DNA from: Geminicoccus roseus DSM 18922
GTDB lineage: Bacteria > Pseudomonadota > Alphaproteobacteria > Geminicoccales > Geminicoccaceae
Length of the DNA: 64,000 bases
Assembly (NCBI RefSeq): GCF_000427665.1
Contig: NZ_KE386572.1
Location: forward strand, 4,216,373 to 4,280,372
Direction: 5' to 3'
The notes under the pieces were generated by a model. The model saw nothing but the letters and a program-made list of their open reading frames with translations, had not been told where the DNA came from and searched no databases. Shown one piece after another: positions 25,252 to 36,626 of the stretch (position 1 is the stretch's first letter; every line of letters begins with the position of its first letter). Position numbers and translations under genes: made by a program.

Positions 25252-26787
25252 ATGGCTGCGGTTGTCGGTGCCAGTTGGAGCGGGACGAGCGGCAGCGACA
25301 TGTTCATCGGCACCATCGGCGATGATGTTGCCGACGGGCTGGACCGCGACGACGACCTGAGCGGCCGGAGCGGCAACGACCGCTTGAGCGGCAGCGAGGG
25401 GCGTGACCGGATCCAGGGCGGTCTGGGCCTCGACCGGATCCTCGGCGGGGCGGGCGCCGACTGGCTGCTCGGCAATGACGGCAACGACCAGATCTTCGGC
25501 GACGCCGGCCGTGACGTGCTGGCAGGCGGCGCTGGCTCGGACCTCCTGTTCGGGAACGCGGATGCCGACATCCTCACCGGCGGCACCGGCGACGATGTTC
25601 TGTCCGGCGGCACCGGCGATGACTTCATCGCCGGGAACCGCGGCAACGACGTGCTGCAGGGCGGCACCGGCGCGGACGAGTTCGACGTCGTCATCGAGAG
25701 GTTCTTGGGTGTCGACGAGCAGGCTGGCCGGGACGTCATTGTCGATTTCGAACGCATCGACCGGCTGGTGGTGGCCTGGCGCACCGGCCCCGGCACCCGC
25801 TTCGGACCCTCCGAGACGGTTTTCCTGAACTTCGACCTGTTGGACGACAACGGCTCCGGCCGTCTTGGCGATGGCGACCGTGCGGTCAGCATCGAGACAG
25901 TGACCCATGGGGGCGCGGCCAGGGCGTCGCTGGTGCTCGATCTTGTCGAGGCAATGCACCTGCCGCATGGGAGCGCCCAGACGATCACCCTGTTCGGCGT
26001 CACCGAGCTCCTGCCGGCGCAGATCAGCACGTTCGGCACGCGGGCCCTGGCACGGTTTTCCGGATCGGAGGGCGTGGACGCCATCTCCGGCAGCGACGAC
26101 GCGCAGCACATCCGGGGGCTCGGCGGCGCCGACGATCTTCGCGGCAATGGCGGCGACGACCTTCTCGATGGGGGCGATAGCGACGATCGCCTGGACGGCG
26201 GTGCCGGTGAGGATCTGCTGCATGGCGACGACGGCGCCGAACTGATCATGGGCGGCACGGGCGAGGACGTCCTGCACGGCGACAGCGGCGATGATGTCCT
26301 GCGCGGCGGTGACGGCGCCGACACGCTTTATGGCGAGTCCGGTGATGCGCTGGCCGGCAACGATCGCCTGGAGGGCGGTGCCGGCGACGACCGCCTCTTC
26401 TCGAGTCCCGGCACCGATGTGTATACCGGCGGGGCGGGCAACGACATTTTCATCAACGTGTTCGGCCGGGACCGGCTGGTGGAGCCTGACCTGCGTCCCA
26501 GCCACATGATCATCACCGACTTCCGCCCGGGCGAGGACCAGATCGGGCTGCAGCTGCACGATCGCCTGTCCGTCCACTTCGGCCAGTTCGATACCGACAG
26601 AAACGGGCAGATCGACACCTTCGACCGAGGCACGGCCTTGGTCGTGCGCGAGGTCGACGGGGTTGCGCGGCAGGGGCTGCTGATGGATCTGGGCGCGGTC
26701 ACCGGCCTGGGCGAGATCCAGCAGCACGAGATGTTCGTGGTGGGCGTGGAGCGGCTGCTCGCAACGGACGTCGTCACCTATCTCTAG
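25252..26787 (+). CDS. RTX calcium-binding (hemolysin-type) repeat protein
   Basis: A 511-residue acidic protein with two blocks of glycine-rich nonapeptide repeats (GGxGxDxUx). The first is at about residues 35-140 (GGAGADWLLGNDGNDQIFG...) and the second at about 275-400 (GGDGADTLYGESGD...). Between and after them are beta-rich regions with ADEFDVVIERF and NDIFINVFGRDRLVEP, as in secreted RTX proteins. There is no Sec signal; such proteins normally leave through a type I system via an uncleaved C-terminal signal. No catalytic domain is recognisable and no T1SS genes are nearby. It sits inside the pur cluster, co-oriented, with 65- and 92-base spacers. Confidence 0.88.
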   Translation: MAAVVGASWSGTSGSDMFIGTIGDDVADGLDRDDDLSGRSGNDRLSGSEGRDRIQGGLGLDRILGGAGADWLLGNDGNDQIFGDAGRDVLAGGAGSDLLFGNADADILTGGTGDDVLSGGTGDDFIAGNRGNDVLQGGTGADEFDVVIERFLGVDEQAGRDVIVDFERIDRLVVAWRTGPGTRFGPSETVFLNFDLLDDNGSGRLGDGDRAVSIETVTHGGAARASLVLDLVEAMHLPHGSAQTITLFGVTELLPAQISTFGTRALARFSGSEGVDAISGSDDAQHIRGLGGADDLRGNGGDDLLDGGDSDDRLDGGAGEDLLHGDDGAELIMGGTGEDVLHGDSGDDVLRGGDGADTLYGESGDALAGNDRLEGGAGDDRLFSSPGTDVYTGGAGNDIFINVFGRDRLVEPDLRPSHMIITDFRPGEDQIGLQLHDRLSVHFGQFDTDRNGQIDTFDRGTALVVREVDGVARQGLLMDLGAVTGLGEIQQHEMFVVGVERLLATDVVTYL

Positions 26788-26879
26788 CCGCACTTCAGAA
26801 AGCCTCGCAGCTTGCCGGATGGATGGTGTGCGACTACGGAAGGCCGCGTTGGACAGGCGTCGGGGTGCGGAGAGCGGCG

Positions 26880-27122
26880 GTGAAGGTCAGTGTGGAAGTG
26901 GGCCTGAAGCAGGGCGTGCTCGATCCCGAGGCGGTGACGATCGAGCGCTCGCTCTTGCACCTCGGCTTCGAAGGTGTGAGCGGCATGCGCAAGACCCGGG
27001 TCTTCAAGTTCGACCTCGCCGTTTCGGATCGCGGTGCCGCCGAGGCTGCGGTCAAGGCCATGTGCGAAAAGCTGCTCGCAAATCCGGTGATCGAGAACTA
27101 TCGCTACCGGCTGGAGGAGTGA
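26880..27122 (+). CDS. purS: Phosphoribosylformylglycinamidine synthase subunit PurS
   Basis: An 80-residue subunit that bridges PurQ and PurL in FGAM synthase and helps channel ammonia. It begins at GTG (26880): VKVSVEVGLKQGVLDPEAVTIERSLLHLGF, and ends VIENYRYRLEE, both typical. The GTG start is chosen because the upstream in-frame residues have no counterpart in the family. Confidence 0.95.
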   Translation: MKVSVEVGLKQGVLDPEAVTIERSLLHLGFEGVSGMRKTRVFKFDLAVSDRGAAEAAVKAMCEKLLANPVIENYRYRLEE

Positions 27123-27183
27123 GCAACACCCTGCTCGCACGAGCGTCCATGACATTCCGATCTCCTGCAGAGGCCACGATCTG

Positions 27184-27848
27184 ATGCGTGCTGCCGTCGT
27201 CACGTTCCCCGGCGCCAACCGCGATCGCGACCTGGTCCGGGCGTTCAGGGACACAGGCTATGCCGATGTCCACCTCGTCTGGCATGAGGACACCGAACTG
27301 CCGCCGGTCGACGTGGTCGGCATCCCGGGCGGGTTCTCCTATGGCGACTATCTGCGCTGCGGCGCCATCGCCGCCCGCTCCCCGGTCATGCGCGCCGTGG
27401 CCCGCTTCGCCGAGGCCGGTGGCTACGTGCTGGGCGTGTGCAACGGCTTCCAGATCCTATGCGAGGCGGGGATGCTGCCGGGCGCCCTGGTGCGCAATGC
27501 CGGGCTGCGCTTCATCTGCCGTCCCGCCGCCCTGCGCGTGGAGCGGGAAGGGACCGCCTTCACCGCGGGCCTGGCCAAGGGCGACGAGATCCTGATCAGC
27601 ACGGCCCATGGCGACGGCAACTACACGGCCGACGAGGCGACCCTGGACCGGCTCGAAGGCGAGGGACGGGTCCTGTTCCGCTACGTGGAGAACCCGAACG
27701 GTTCGGCCCGCGACATTGCAGGGATCACCGACCAGGGCGGTCGCGTGCTGGGCCTGATGCCGCATCCGGAATGCCATGTCGATCCACGCACCGGCCATAC
27801 CGGTGGCCGGGCGATCTTCCACTCCATCCTGCAGACGGTCGGCCGCGG

Positions 27849-27852
<4 letters not shown>
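27184..27852 (+). CDS. purQ: Phosphoribosylformylglycinamidine synthase, glutaminase subunit
   Basis: A 222-residue class I glutamine amidotransferase that supplies ammonia to PurL. The N-terminus [19 protein letters not shown] and [17 protein letters not shown] are family marks. The nucleophile Cys is in [11 protein letters not shown], and the catalytic His-Glu pair is in [11 protein letters not shown] near the C-terminus. It overlaps purL by four bases. Confidence 0.96.
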
Positions 27853-30053
<2,201 letters not shown>

Positions 30054-30067
30054 CAAGAGGAGCCTCG

Positions 30068-30304
30068 ATGCCAGTCGCCAAGGACGATCTCGAACGGATG
30101 CTGAAGGACAGCTTTCCGGATGCGAGCGTGCGGATCGACGATCTCGCCGGGGATGGCGATCACTATCGTGCGGTGATCGTGTCCGAGGCGTTTCGCGGCA
30201 AGACGCGCATCCAGCAGCACCAGCTGGTCTATGCGGCGCTTGGTGGCCGCATGGGCGGCGAGCTCCATGCACTCGCGCTCACGACTTCCGCACCTGCGTC
30301 CTGA
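30068..30304 (+). CDS. BolA-family protein
   Basis: A 78-residue single-domain BolA protein that partners monothiol glutaredoxins in iron-sulfur cluster handling. It begins VAKDDLERMLKDSFPDASVRIDDLAGDGDHYRAVIVSEAF and has the conserved GKTRIQQHQLVYAALGGRM with the ligand His. The adjacent CGFS glutaredoxin gene, 21 bases downstream, supports the pairing. Confidence 0.93.
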   Translation: MPVAKDDLERMLKDSFPDASVRIDDLAGDGDHYRAVIVSEAFRGKTRIQQHQLVYAALGGRMGGELHALALTTSAPAS

Positions 30305-30325
30305 AGCCCCTGGAGTTTTTCGACA

Positions 30326-30652
<327 letters not shown>

Positions 30653-30659
30653 CCCGGTG

Positions 30660-30690
30660 CAACGCCGCCTGCTAGCTGCAGGCGGCGTTG
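30660..30690. terminator. Bidirectional terminator between grxD and the DUF3108 gene
   Basis: A perfect 13-bp stem CAACGCCGCCTGC/GCAGGCGGCGTTG (30660-30672 with 30678-30690) with loop TAGCT separates two convergent genes. The stop codon of the minus-strand gene (30672-30674) lies at the top of the loop, so the right arm also encodes its last residues. T-runs are short. Confidence 0.75.
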
Positions 30691-31448
30691 CCGGAACAGT
30701 CCTGGGCGAGCTCGATCGAGGAGGCCGTGCCTCCATCCTGTGTCTGGACCAGGAGGGGGACCGCGCGTGGATCGTTGCTGACCCGCGCCTCGATCCACCG
30801 CCCGTCGTCGGACTGCCACTTCTTCAGCCAGGAGGAGTTGCTGGCCGATGCGATCGGCTGGATCACCAGCCTGGCACGGGCGGCGCCGTTCTCGGCCGGC
30901 AGTGCCGTGGCTTCGATGTCGTAGCGCGAGCGGCCATCGAAGATCGGCACCGTCTCGCGATCCGAGCGATCGGCGGAGGCCATCCAGCGGCGGATCCGCA
31001 GGATCCCGGTGAGCGGGTCGACCGTGTTCGCCCAGAGTTTCTTCGGAATGTCGACCTTCTGCGGCTCGCCGCGCTTGAGCAGAACGATGTCGGCCGGGTT
31101 GCCTGCTTCGTCGTAGTGGATCTCGATGTCGCGCGTGTAGCGTCGGCTCTCGTAGTAGGCGCGGTAGCGCTGGGACACGAGGCGTCCGTCCAGCTCCCGC
31201 GCCACGGAACTCATCTGGCCGCTGTAGGAGGTCAGCAGCGACGCCACGCCGCGGCTGGTGATCGTCATGCTGCCGGCGACGGCGTCGTCATCCGGCCGGA
31301 AGGCCAGGACCAGGTCGGCCACGTGGAGGCCGCCCCAGTTCACGCCCAGCCGGAAATCCTCGGCCACGGTGTCGGCGGCAAGGCCCATGCGTGGCAGGAG
31401 CGTCGCCGCAGCAAGAGCCCCGATGAGCACGCCACGTCGGTGGATCAT
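30672..31448 (-). CDS. DUF3108 domain exported protein
   Basis: A 258-residue protein with an export signal (MIHRRGVLIGALAAATLLPRMGLA). The mature part has DFRLGVNWGGLHVADLVLAFRPDD, a lipocalin-like beta pattern, and KLWANTVDPLTGILRIRRW and TVPIFDGRSRYDIEATAL, which mark DUF3108. The function is unknown; the family is periplasmic. The start at 31448 is chosen for the signal peptide. It is divergent from the alginate-lyase-like gene with 53 bases between starts. Confidence 0.83.
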   Translation of the reverse strand: MIHRRGVLIGALAAATLLPRMGLAADTVAEDFRLGVNWGGLHVADLVLAFRPDDDAVAGSMTITSRGVASLLTSYSGQMSSVARELDGRLVSQRYRAYYESRRYTRDIEIHYDEAGNPADIVLLKRGEPQKVDIPKKLWANTVDPLTGILRIRRWMASADRSDRETVPIFDGRSRYDIEATALPAENGAARARLVIQPIASASNSSWLKKWQSDDGRWIEARVSNDPRAVPLLVQTQDGGTASSIELAQDCSGNAACS

Positions 31449-31501
31449 CGTCGACACATCTCCAGTCTCTTGCGATAGGGACGGCATTCGCGGTCAATCT
31501 G

Positions 31502-32740
31502 ATGGCATCGATGCAACTGTCGGACAAGTGGTTCGGGCGCTTGGTGGTTCCAAGCCTCCTGATGGCCGGATTGGCAGGATGCGAGAACGGCCTGCCCGAC
31601 AGCCCGTGGACGATCGTGCAGCCGTCCCGGCTGGAACGGCCGGGCGTCGTGCTGTTCGATCCGGAGGCGCGCCATGCCGAGCTTGCCGCCATGGACCTGC
31701 GGGCCCGCGCCTTTCTGTGCGGCCCGCCGGAAGAGGAATGGCAGAGCTTCAAGGCGATCGCCCGCCCGAAGGCGCCGGGCAGCAGCAAGGGCAAGTCCGC
31801 CGAGCCCTTCGCCATGGAGGTGATGCGCGCCACCGCCTGGGCGGTCGCCACCCATGACCACGGCTCCATCCGGGCGGTGGTCCGGGTGATGGACCGCTGG
31901 GCCAAGGGCGAGGCGCTCACCCAGGTGGACGAGACCAGCAACGAGCTCTACGCGGTCAACCGGACGGTCCTGCCGTTGATCGTGTCCTGGTCGGCGCTGA
32001 AGGGCGAACTTGCCCGTGACAGGGAGAAGACCGCCCGGATCGAGCGGTGGCTGGCCGACCTGATGCAGCTTCGCCGGCAGATGGCGCCGGCACCGGGCAA
32101 GACCACCGCGCGCAACAACCACCACTACCTGAACGCCAGCGTCGACATGGCGTGGGGAGCGCTGACCGGCAACCGGAGCGCGTTCGACCTGGGCGTGGCA
32201 GCCTACATGGATGCGCTTGCGGCAATGCGCGCCGACGGCTCCCTGCCGCTGGAAACCAACCGGGGCGCCCGGGCGCTCTGGTACCAGCGCCATGCGATCG
32301 CCTCCCTGGTGACCATCGCGGAGATCGCCTCGGTGCAGGGCGTCGACCTGTACGGACGGGAGATCGAGGGCCGGTCGCTCCACACCGCGGTCCGCTTCCT
32401 GATCGATGCGATCCAGCAGCCGGAGATGGTGCTGGGCTACGCCGCGGAGAACCACAACCCCGGCACCGCGGACGAGTGGTGGATGCAGGATCTTTCCTTC
32501 CTCGCGACGCGAGGGCATGGCAGGCACTACATGGCCTGGGTGGAGCCCTACCGGACCCGTTTCGCGGACCGGCCGGAGGCCCGGGAGCTGAGCGCGCTCC
32601 TGGCGGCCCGGGATCCGGACTTCCAGCCGGCGATCGACGACTATTCGGGCGGGAACATGAGTTGCTTCTTCGCTGATCCCCCGGCCCGGTTCGCCATCTC
32701 GACCGTCTCCGCCGTCCAGTCGCAACCCGACGAAGGATAA
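31502..32740 (+). CDS. Alginate lyase-like lipoprotein (PL5-type)
   Basis: A 412-residue protein with a lipobox LLMAGLAGCEN (Cys near residue 26), so probably an outer-membrane or periplasmic lipoprotein. The body is an all-helical toroid like AlgL: TTARNNHHYLNASVDMAWGALTGN holds the Asn-Asn-His catalytic region, and GALPLET-like SLPLETNRGARALWYQRHAI contains the Arg/Tyr/His group. These are PL5 features; mannuronan is the usual substrate. No alginate biosynthesis genes are nearby, so substrate assignment is inference. The GST gene starts four bases after the stop. Confidence 0.8.
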   Translation: MASMQLSDKWFGRLVVPSLLMAGLAGCENGLPDSPWTIVQPSRLERPGVVLFDPEARHAELAAMDLRARAFLCGPPEEEWQSFKAIARPKAPGSSKGKSAEPFAMEVMRATAWAVATHDHGSIRAVVRVMDRWAKGEALTQVDETSNELYAVNRTVLPLIVSWSALKGELARDREKTARIERWLADLMQLRRQMAPAPGKTTARNNHHYLNASVDMAWGALTGNRSAFDLGVAAYMDALAAMRADGSLPLETNRGARALWYQRHAIASLVTIAEIASVQGVDLYGREIEGRSLHTAVRFLIDAIQQPEMVLGYAAENHNPGTADEWWMQDLSFLATRGHGRHYMAWVEPYRTRFADRPEARELSALLAARDPDFQPAIDDYSGGNMSCFFADPPARFAISTVSAVQSQPDEG

Positions 32741-32744
32741 GAGC

Positions 32745-33440
32745 TTGATTCGCTTCTACTTCAACCTTGCGCCGAACCCGATGAAGGTGGCGCTGTTCCT
32801 CGAAGAGGCCGGCCTCGACTACGAGGCGGTCCCGGTCGACACCCGCAAGGGCGAGCAGCACAGCCCGGAGTTCCGGGCGATCAACCCGAACGGCAAGCTG
32901 CCGGCGATCGTCGACAAGGACGGGGCCGGCGGCGCGGTGACCGTGTTCGATTCCAACGCGATCCTGCTCTACCTGGCCGACAAGACCGGGAAGTTCACAG
33001 GCTCGCCCGCCGATCGCGGCCAGCTCCTGTCCTGGCTGATGTTCGTCGCCACCGGGATCGGCCCCTATTCCGGGCAGGCGGTGCATTTCCAGAAGGCTGC
33101 GCCGGAGCAGCTGCCCTACGCGATCAACCGCTACCGGCGCGAGGTCGAGCGGCATTACGAGGTGCTCGACCGGCGCCTTCAGGGCCGGGCCTTCATCGTC
33201 GGCGACGACTACAGCATCGTCGACATGGCGGCGTGGGGCTGGATCATGCGGGCCGACTTCGCGCTGGGCGGCGACGACCCGCTGGGTGACTTTCCGGAGC
33301 TGAAGCGCTGGTACCAGTCGATCGACGCGCGGCCGGCCGCGGTGCGGGCGCGGGCGATCGGGCAGGGACACACGTTCAAGCAGGAGATGGACGAGGACGC
33401 CAAGCGGGCCCTGTTCCCGTCGAACTACCCCAAGGGGTGA
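32745..33440 (+). CDS. Glutathione S-transferase family protein
   Basis: A 231-residue GST of the bacterial Nu/YfcG type. A thioredoxin-like N-terminal domain (IRFYFNLAPNPMKVALFLEEAGLDYEAVPVD, INPNGKLPAIVD, VTVFDSNAILLYLADKTG with the glutathione gamma-Glu site) is followed by a helical domain ending in PNFxRW-like FPELKRWYQSIDARPAV. It starts at TTG (32745), the only start that gives the family N-terminus. It is followed by a strong terminator. Confidence 0.9.
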   Translation: MIRFYFNLAPNPMKVALFLEEAGLDYEAVPVDTRKGEQHSPEFRAINPNGKLPAIVDKDGAGGAVTVFDSNAILLYLADKTGKFTGSPADRGQLLSWLMFVATGIGPYSGQAVHFQKAAPEQLPYAINRYRREVERHYEVLDRRLQGRAFIVGDDYSIVDMAAWGWIMRADFALGGDDPLGDFPELKRWYQSIDARPAAVRARAIGQGHTFKQEMDEDAKRALFPSNYPKG

Positions 33441-33460
33441 CCGGCCAGCCCGGCAACGAA

Positions 33461-33490
33461 AAGGCCCGCCGGAGCAATCCGGCGGGCCTT
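33461..33490. terminator. Bidirectional intrinsic terminator between the GST gene and rpsD
   Basis: A perfect 12-bp stem AAGGCCCGCCGG/CCGGCGGGCCTT (33461-33472 with 33479-33490) has a six-base loop. It lies between two convergent genes, with an A-run before it (serving rpsD) and TT after it. Confidence 0.88.
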
Positions 33491-33519
33491 CGCGTCTGTC
33501 GAAACCGTTCGACGAAAGA

Positions 33520-34134
33520 TCAGCGCGAGTAGAACTCGATCACGTCCGACGGCTTCATCTCGACCGGGTAGGGAACATCGGCGATCAGCGGGGTGCGGAC
33601 AAAGGTGCCCTTCTTCCCCTTGGTGTCGACCGAGACATATTCCGGGATGTCGCGCTCGGCGAGGTTCAGGGCTTCCTCGACGAACGGGAAGTCCTTCGCC
33701 TTGGGCGACAGCTCGATCAGGTCGCCCGGCTTCACGCGGTACGAAGGAATGGTGACCCGGCGGCCGTTCACGTGGACATGGCCGTGGTTCACGAACTGGC
33801 GGGCGGCGAACGGGGTCGCCACGAACTTCATCCGGTAGACCACCGCATCCAGGCGGCGCTCGAGCAGGCCGATCAGGTTCTCGGCGGTGTCGCCACGCAT
33901 CGCGGAGGCAGCTTCGTAGGTGTTACGGAACTGCTTCTCGGTGAGATTGCCGTAATATTCACGGATCTTCTGCTTCTGCGCGAGCTGGACGCCGTAGGGC
34001 GTCACCTTCTTGCGCTTGGCACCATGCTGCCCGGGACCGTAGGCGCGACGCGCGAGCGGATCCTTGGCGCGGCCCCACAGGTTCACGCCCAGACGGCGGC
34101 AGATCTTGCTCTTCGCGGCATTACGCTTAGTCAT
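33520..34134 (-). CDS. rpsD: 30S ribosomal protein S4
   Basis: A 204-residue primary rRNA-binding protein of the small subunit. It begins [21 protein letters not shown] and contains [33 protein letters not shown], the S4 RNA-binding domain ([42 protein letters not shown]), and ends SDVIEFYSR. It is a single-gene unit here, as in many alphaproteobacteria where rpsD lies outside the main ribosomal operons. Confidence 0.97.
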   Translation of the reverse strand: MTKRNAAKSKICRRLGVNLWGRAKDPLARRAYGPGQHGAKRKKVTPYGVQLAQKQKIREYYGNLTEKQFRNTYEAASAMRGDTAENLIGLLERRLDAVVYRMKFVATPFAARQFVNHGHVHVNGRRVTIPSYRVKPGDLIELSPKAKDFPFVEEALNLAERDIPEYVSVDTKGKKGTFVRTPLIADVPYPVEMKPSDVIEFYSR

Positions 34135-34224
34135 CGACCCTCGATACCCACGGCACGACAAAAACAACGCCGCTTCCCAGATCGAAGCAGCGTGGCGGGA
34201 GCTATAGCGACACCATCGGCGATG

Positions 34225-35022
34225 TCAAGGCGCTGTCTCCTTGCGACGGCGCACCGTCGCCAGTTCCTTCACGATCCCGCGGAACAGATGGACCTCCGAG
34301 GTCGTGAAACCGCGGCGCTCCAGCATGGTCTCGATGGTGAGCGCGAAGGTGCGCCGACGGTCGGCAGTCTTGAAGAAGTCCACCCCGTCCAGTTCCACCA
34401 TCAGCGCCTCGTGCAGCCGGTGCACGTCGGCCTTGGATGCCGGGACGCTTTTGTCGGTGGAGGCTGGCAGGGGACGCTCCGGGCGCTGGCGGTGCCATTC
34501 GTAGGACGCCAGCAGGACCGCCTGGGCCAGGTTCAGGGACGGGAAGTAGGGATTGACCGGAATGGTCAGGATCGCGTCGGCAAGGGCGATCTCGTCGTTC
34601 TCCAGGCCGGTCCGCTCGGGGCCGAACAGGAAGCCGACCCGGTGCCCGTCGGCGATCGCCTGGTGGGCGGCCACCGCGACCTGCTCGGCCTCCAGGACCG
34701 GCTTGGTCAGGTCGCGGCTCCGTGCGGTGGTAGCATAGAGCGTGTTGACGTCGTGCAGGGCGGCCGGGAGGTCCGGGAAGATCTCCATCCGGTTCAGCAC
34801 CTCGTTGGCGCCGGATGCCGCCATCAGCGCCTTGGCGTTCGGCCAGCCGAAGTTCGGGGCGACCAGGCGGAGCTGGTAGATCCCGAAATTCAGCATGGCG
34901 CGTGCGGCGGTGCCGACATTCTCGGCCATCTGCGGGCGGCTGAGGATGACCACCGGGGCCTCGCCCAGGGTCTCGATTCCGCCGCGCAGGGTCTTGGAGC
35001 GGATCATGCTGGCGTCCTTCAC
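34225..35022 (-). CDS. SpoU-class RNA methyltransferase (TrmJ family)
   Basis: A 265-residue SPOUT enzyme, probably methylating ribose 2'-O at the wobble region of tRNA. Motif 1 is ILSRPQMAENVGTAARAMLNFG, motif 2 is VGFLFGPERTGLENDEIALAD, and motif 3 is IPVNPYFPSLNLAQAVLLASYE, all standard for TrmJ. The GTG at 35022 overlaps the stop of the upstream citramalate synthase gene (GTGA), which favours it over the ATG at 35007. It ends a cysS-cimA-trmJ unit. Confidence 0.9.
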   Translation of the reverse strand: MKDASMIRSKTLRGGIETLGEAPVVILSRPQMAENVGTAARAMLNFGIYQLRLVAPNFGWPNAKALMAASGANEVLNRMEIFPDLPAALHDVNTLYATTARSRDLTKPVLEAEQVAVAAHQAIADGHRVGFLFGPERTGLENDEIALADAILTIPVNPYFPSLNLAQAVLLASYEWHRQRPERPLPASTDKSVPASKADVHRLHEALMVELDGVDFFKTADRRRTFALTIETMLERRGFTTSEVHLFRGIVKELATVRRRKETAP

Positions 35023-36626
35023 GCGGCCTCCGCGGCAGACGCGCGCTGCTCGGTGACCAGCTTCCAGACGATCGCGTCGCAAAGGGCGGCGTAGGAGGCG
35101 TCGATGATGTTGCCGGACACGCCGACGGTCTGCCAGACCCGGCCGTCCTCGTCGGCGCTCTCGATGATGACCCGGGTGACCGCGGCGGTGCCGGCACGCG
35201 GCGTCAGGATGCGCACCTTGTAGTCGACCAGCTGCATGTCGCGCAGGCTCGGATAGATGTGGCTGAGCGCCTGGCGCAGGGCGGTATCCAGGGCGTTCAC
35301 CGGGCCGTTGCCCTCGGCCACCGTGTGGAAGACATGGCCTTCCGCCAGCACCTTGATGCTGGCCTCGGACAGGTCGGTCACGTGGCTGCGAGCGTCGAAG
35401 CGGCGCTCGTTGATGACCCGGAAACGCTGCAGCTCGAAATAGTTCGGCAGGATGCCCAGCGAGCGGCGCACCAGCACCTCGAAGCTGGCGGCGGCCCCGT
35501 CATAGGCCCAGCCTTCCGCCTCGCGTTCCTTGATGGTGCGCAGGAGGTCCTGGACCTGGTCGTCGGACGGCGAGACGGCCAGGCCCATCTCGGTGAAGCG
35601 CGAGAGCAGGTTGGAGCGGCCGGCCTGGTCGGAGACCAGCACCTCGCGGGCATTGCCGACCAGGCCCGGGTCCAGATGCTCGTAGAAGCTCGGGTTCTTG
35701 GCGACAGCCGAGGCGTGCAGGCCGGCTTTATGCGCGAAGGCGGACGCGCCGACATAAGGCGCGTGCCGGTTCGGCGTGCGGTTCAGGCGCTCGTCGAAGG
35801 TGCGGCTGATCTGGGTCAGCCGCTTCATGCCCTCGGGCGTCACGCCGGTCCGGTAGCCCATCTTGAGGACGAGCGTCGGGATCAGGCTGACCAGGTTGGC
35901 GTTGCCGCAACGCTCGCCCAGCCCGTTCAGCGTGCCCTGGACCTGCCGGGCGCCCTCGCGTACCGCCGCGATCGAGTTGGCGACCGCGTTGCCGGTGTCG
36001 TCATGAGTGTGGATGCCCAGCCGGTCCGGCGGCACGAAGGCCGCGACCTGCCGGGTGATCGCCGCGACCTCGTGGGGCAGGGCGCCGCCATTGGTGTCGC
36101 ACAGCACGATCCAGCGCGCGTCGGCTTCCAGGGCCGCCTCCAGGGCGGCGCGGCCGTAGCCTGGGTCCTTCTTCCAGCCGTCGAAGAAATGCTCGGCGTC
36201 GAACATCGCCTCCTTGCCGCGCGCCACGAGGGCCGCGATGGAATCGGCGATCATCCGCAGGTTCTCGTCAGGCTCCACCCCCAGCGCGTCGACGACCTGG
36301 GCGCGCGAGGACTTGCCTACCAGGGTGACCGCCTTCGCCTGGCCGCGCAGCAGAGGTGCGAGGACCGGGTCGTTGTCGGCGGAGCGGCCGGCCCGGCGGG
36401 TCATGCCGAACGCGGTGAAGACGGCCCGCGCCAGGGCCGGCGGCTTGGCGAAGAACTGGTCGTCGGTCGGGTTGGCGCCCGGCCAGCCGCCCTCGACATA
36501 GTCGATGCCGAGCTCGTCCAGCAGCCTGGCGATCTTGATCTTGTCGGCCACCGAGAAGTCGACGCCCTGGGTCTGGGCGCCGTCGCGCAGGGTGGTGTCG
36601 TAGAGCCAGAGGCGCTCGCCGCTCAT
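35019..36626 (-). CDS. cimA: (R)-citramalate synthase
   Basis: A 535-residue enzyme of the isopropylmalate/citramalate synthase family that condenses pyruvate and acetyl-CoA toward isoleucine. The TIM-barrel opens LWLYDTTLRDGAQTQGVDFSVADKIKIARLLDELGIDYVEGGWPGANPTD, with metal ligands in LGIHTHDDTGNAVANS and NGLGERCGNANLVS. The C-terminal LeuA regulatory domain holds YKVRILTPRAGTAAVTRVIIES. The length and the VEGGWPGANP motif mark the CimA subgroup. It overlaps both neighbours by four bases. Confidence 0.93.
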   Translation of the reverse strand: MSGERLWLYDTTLRDGAQTQGVDFSVADKIKIARLLDELGIDYVEGGWPGANPTDDQFFAKPPALARAVFTAFGMTRRAGRSADNDPVLAPLLRGQAKAVTLVGKSSRAQVVDALGVEPDENLRMIADSIAALVARGKEAMFDAEHFFDGWKKDPGYGRAALEAALEADARWIVLCDTNGGALPHEVAAITRQVAAFVPPDRLGIHTHDDTGNAVANSIAAVREGARQVQGTLNGLGERCGNANLVSLIPTLVLKMGYRTGVTPEGMKRLTQISRTFDERLNRTPNRHAPYVGASAFAHKAGLHASAVAKNPSFYEHLDPGLVGNAREVLVSDQAGRSNLLSRFTEMGLAVSPSDDQVQDLLRTIKEREAEGWAYDGAAASFEVLVRRSLGILPNYFELQRFRVINERRFDARSHVTDLSEASIKVLAEGHVFHTVAEGNGPVNALDTALRQALSHIYPSLRDMQLVDYKVRILTPRAGTAAVTRVIIESADEDGRVWQTVGVSGNIIDASYAALCDAIVWKLVTEQRASAAEAA

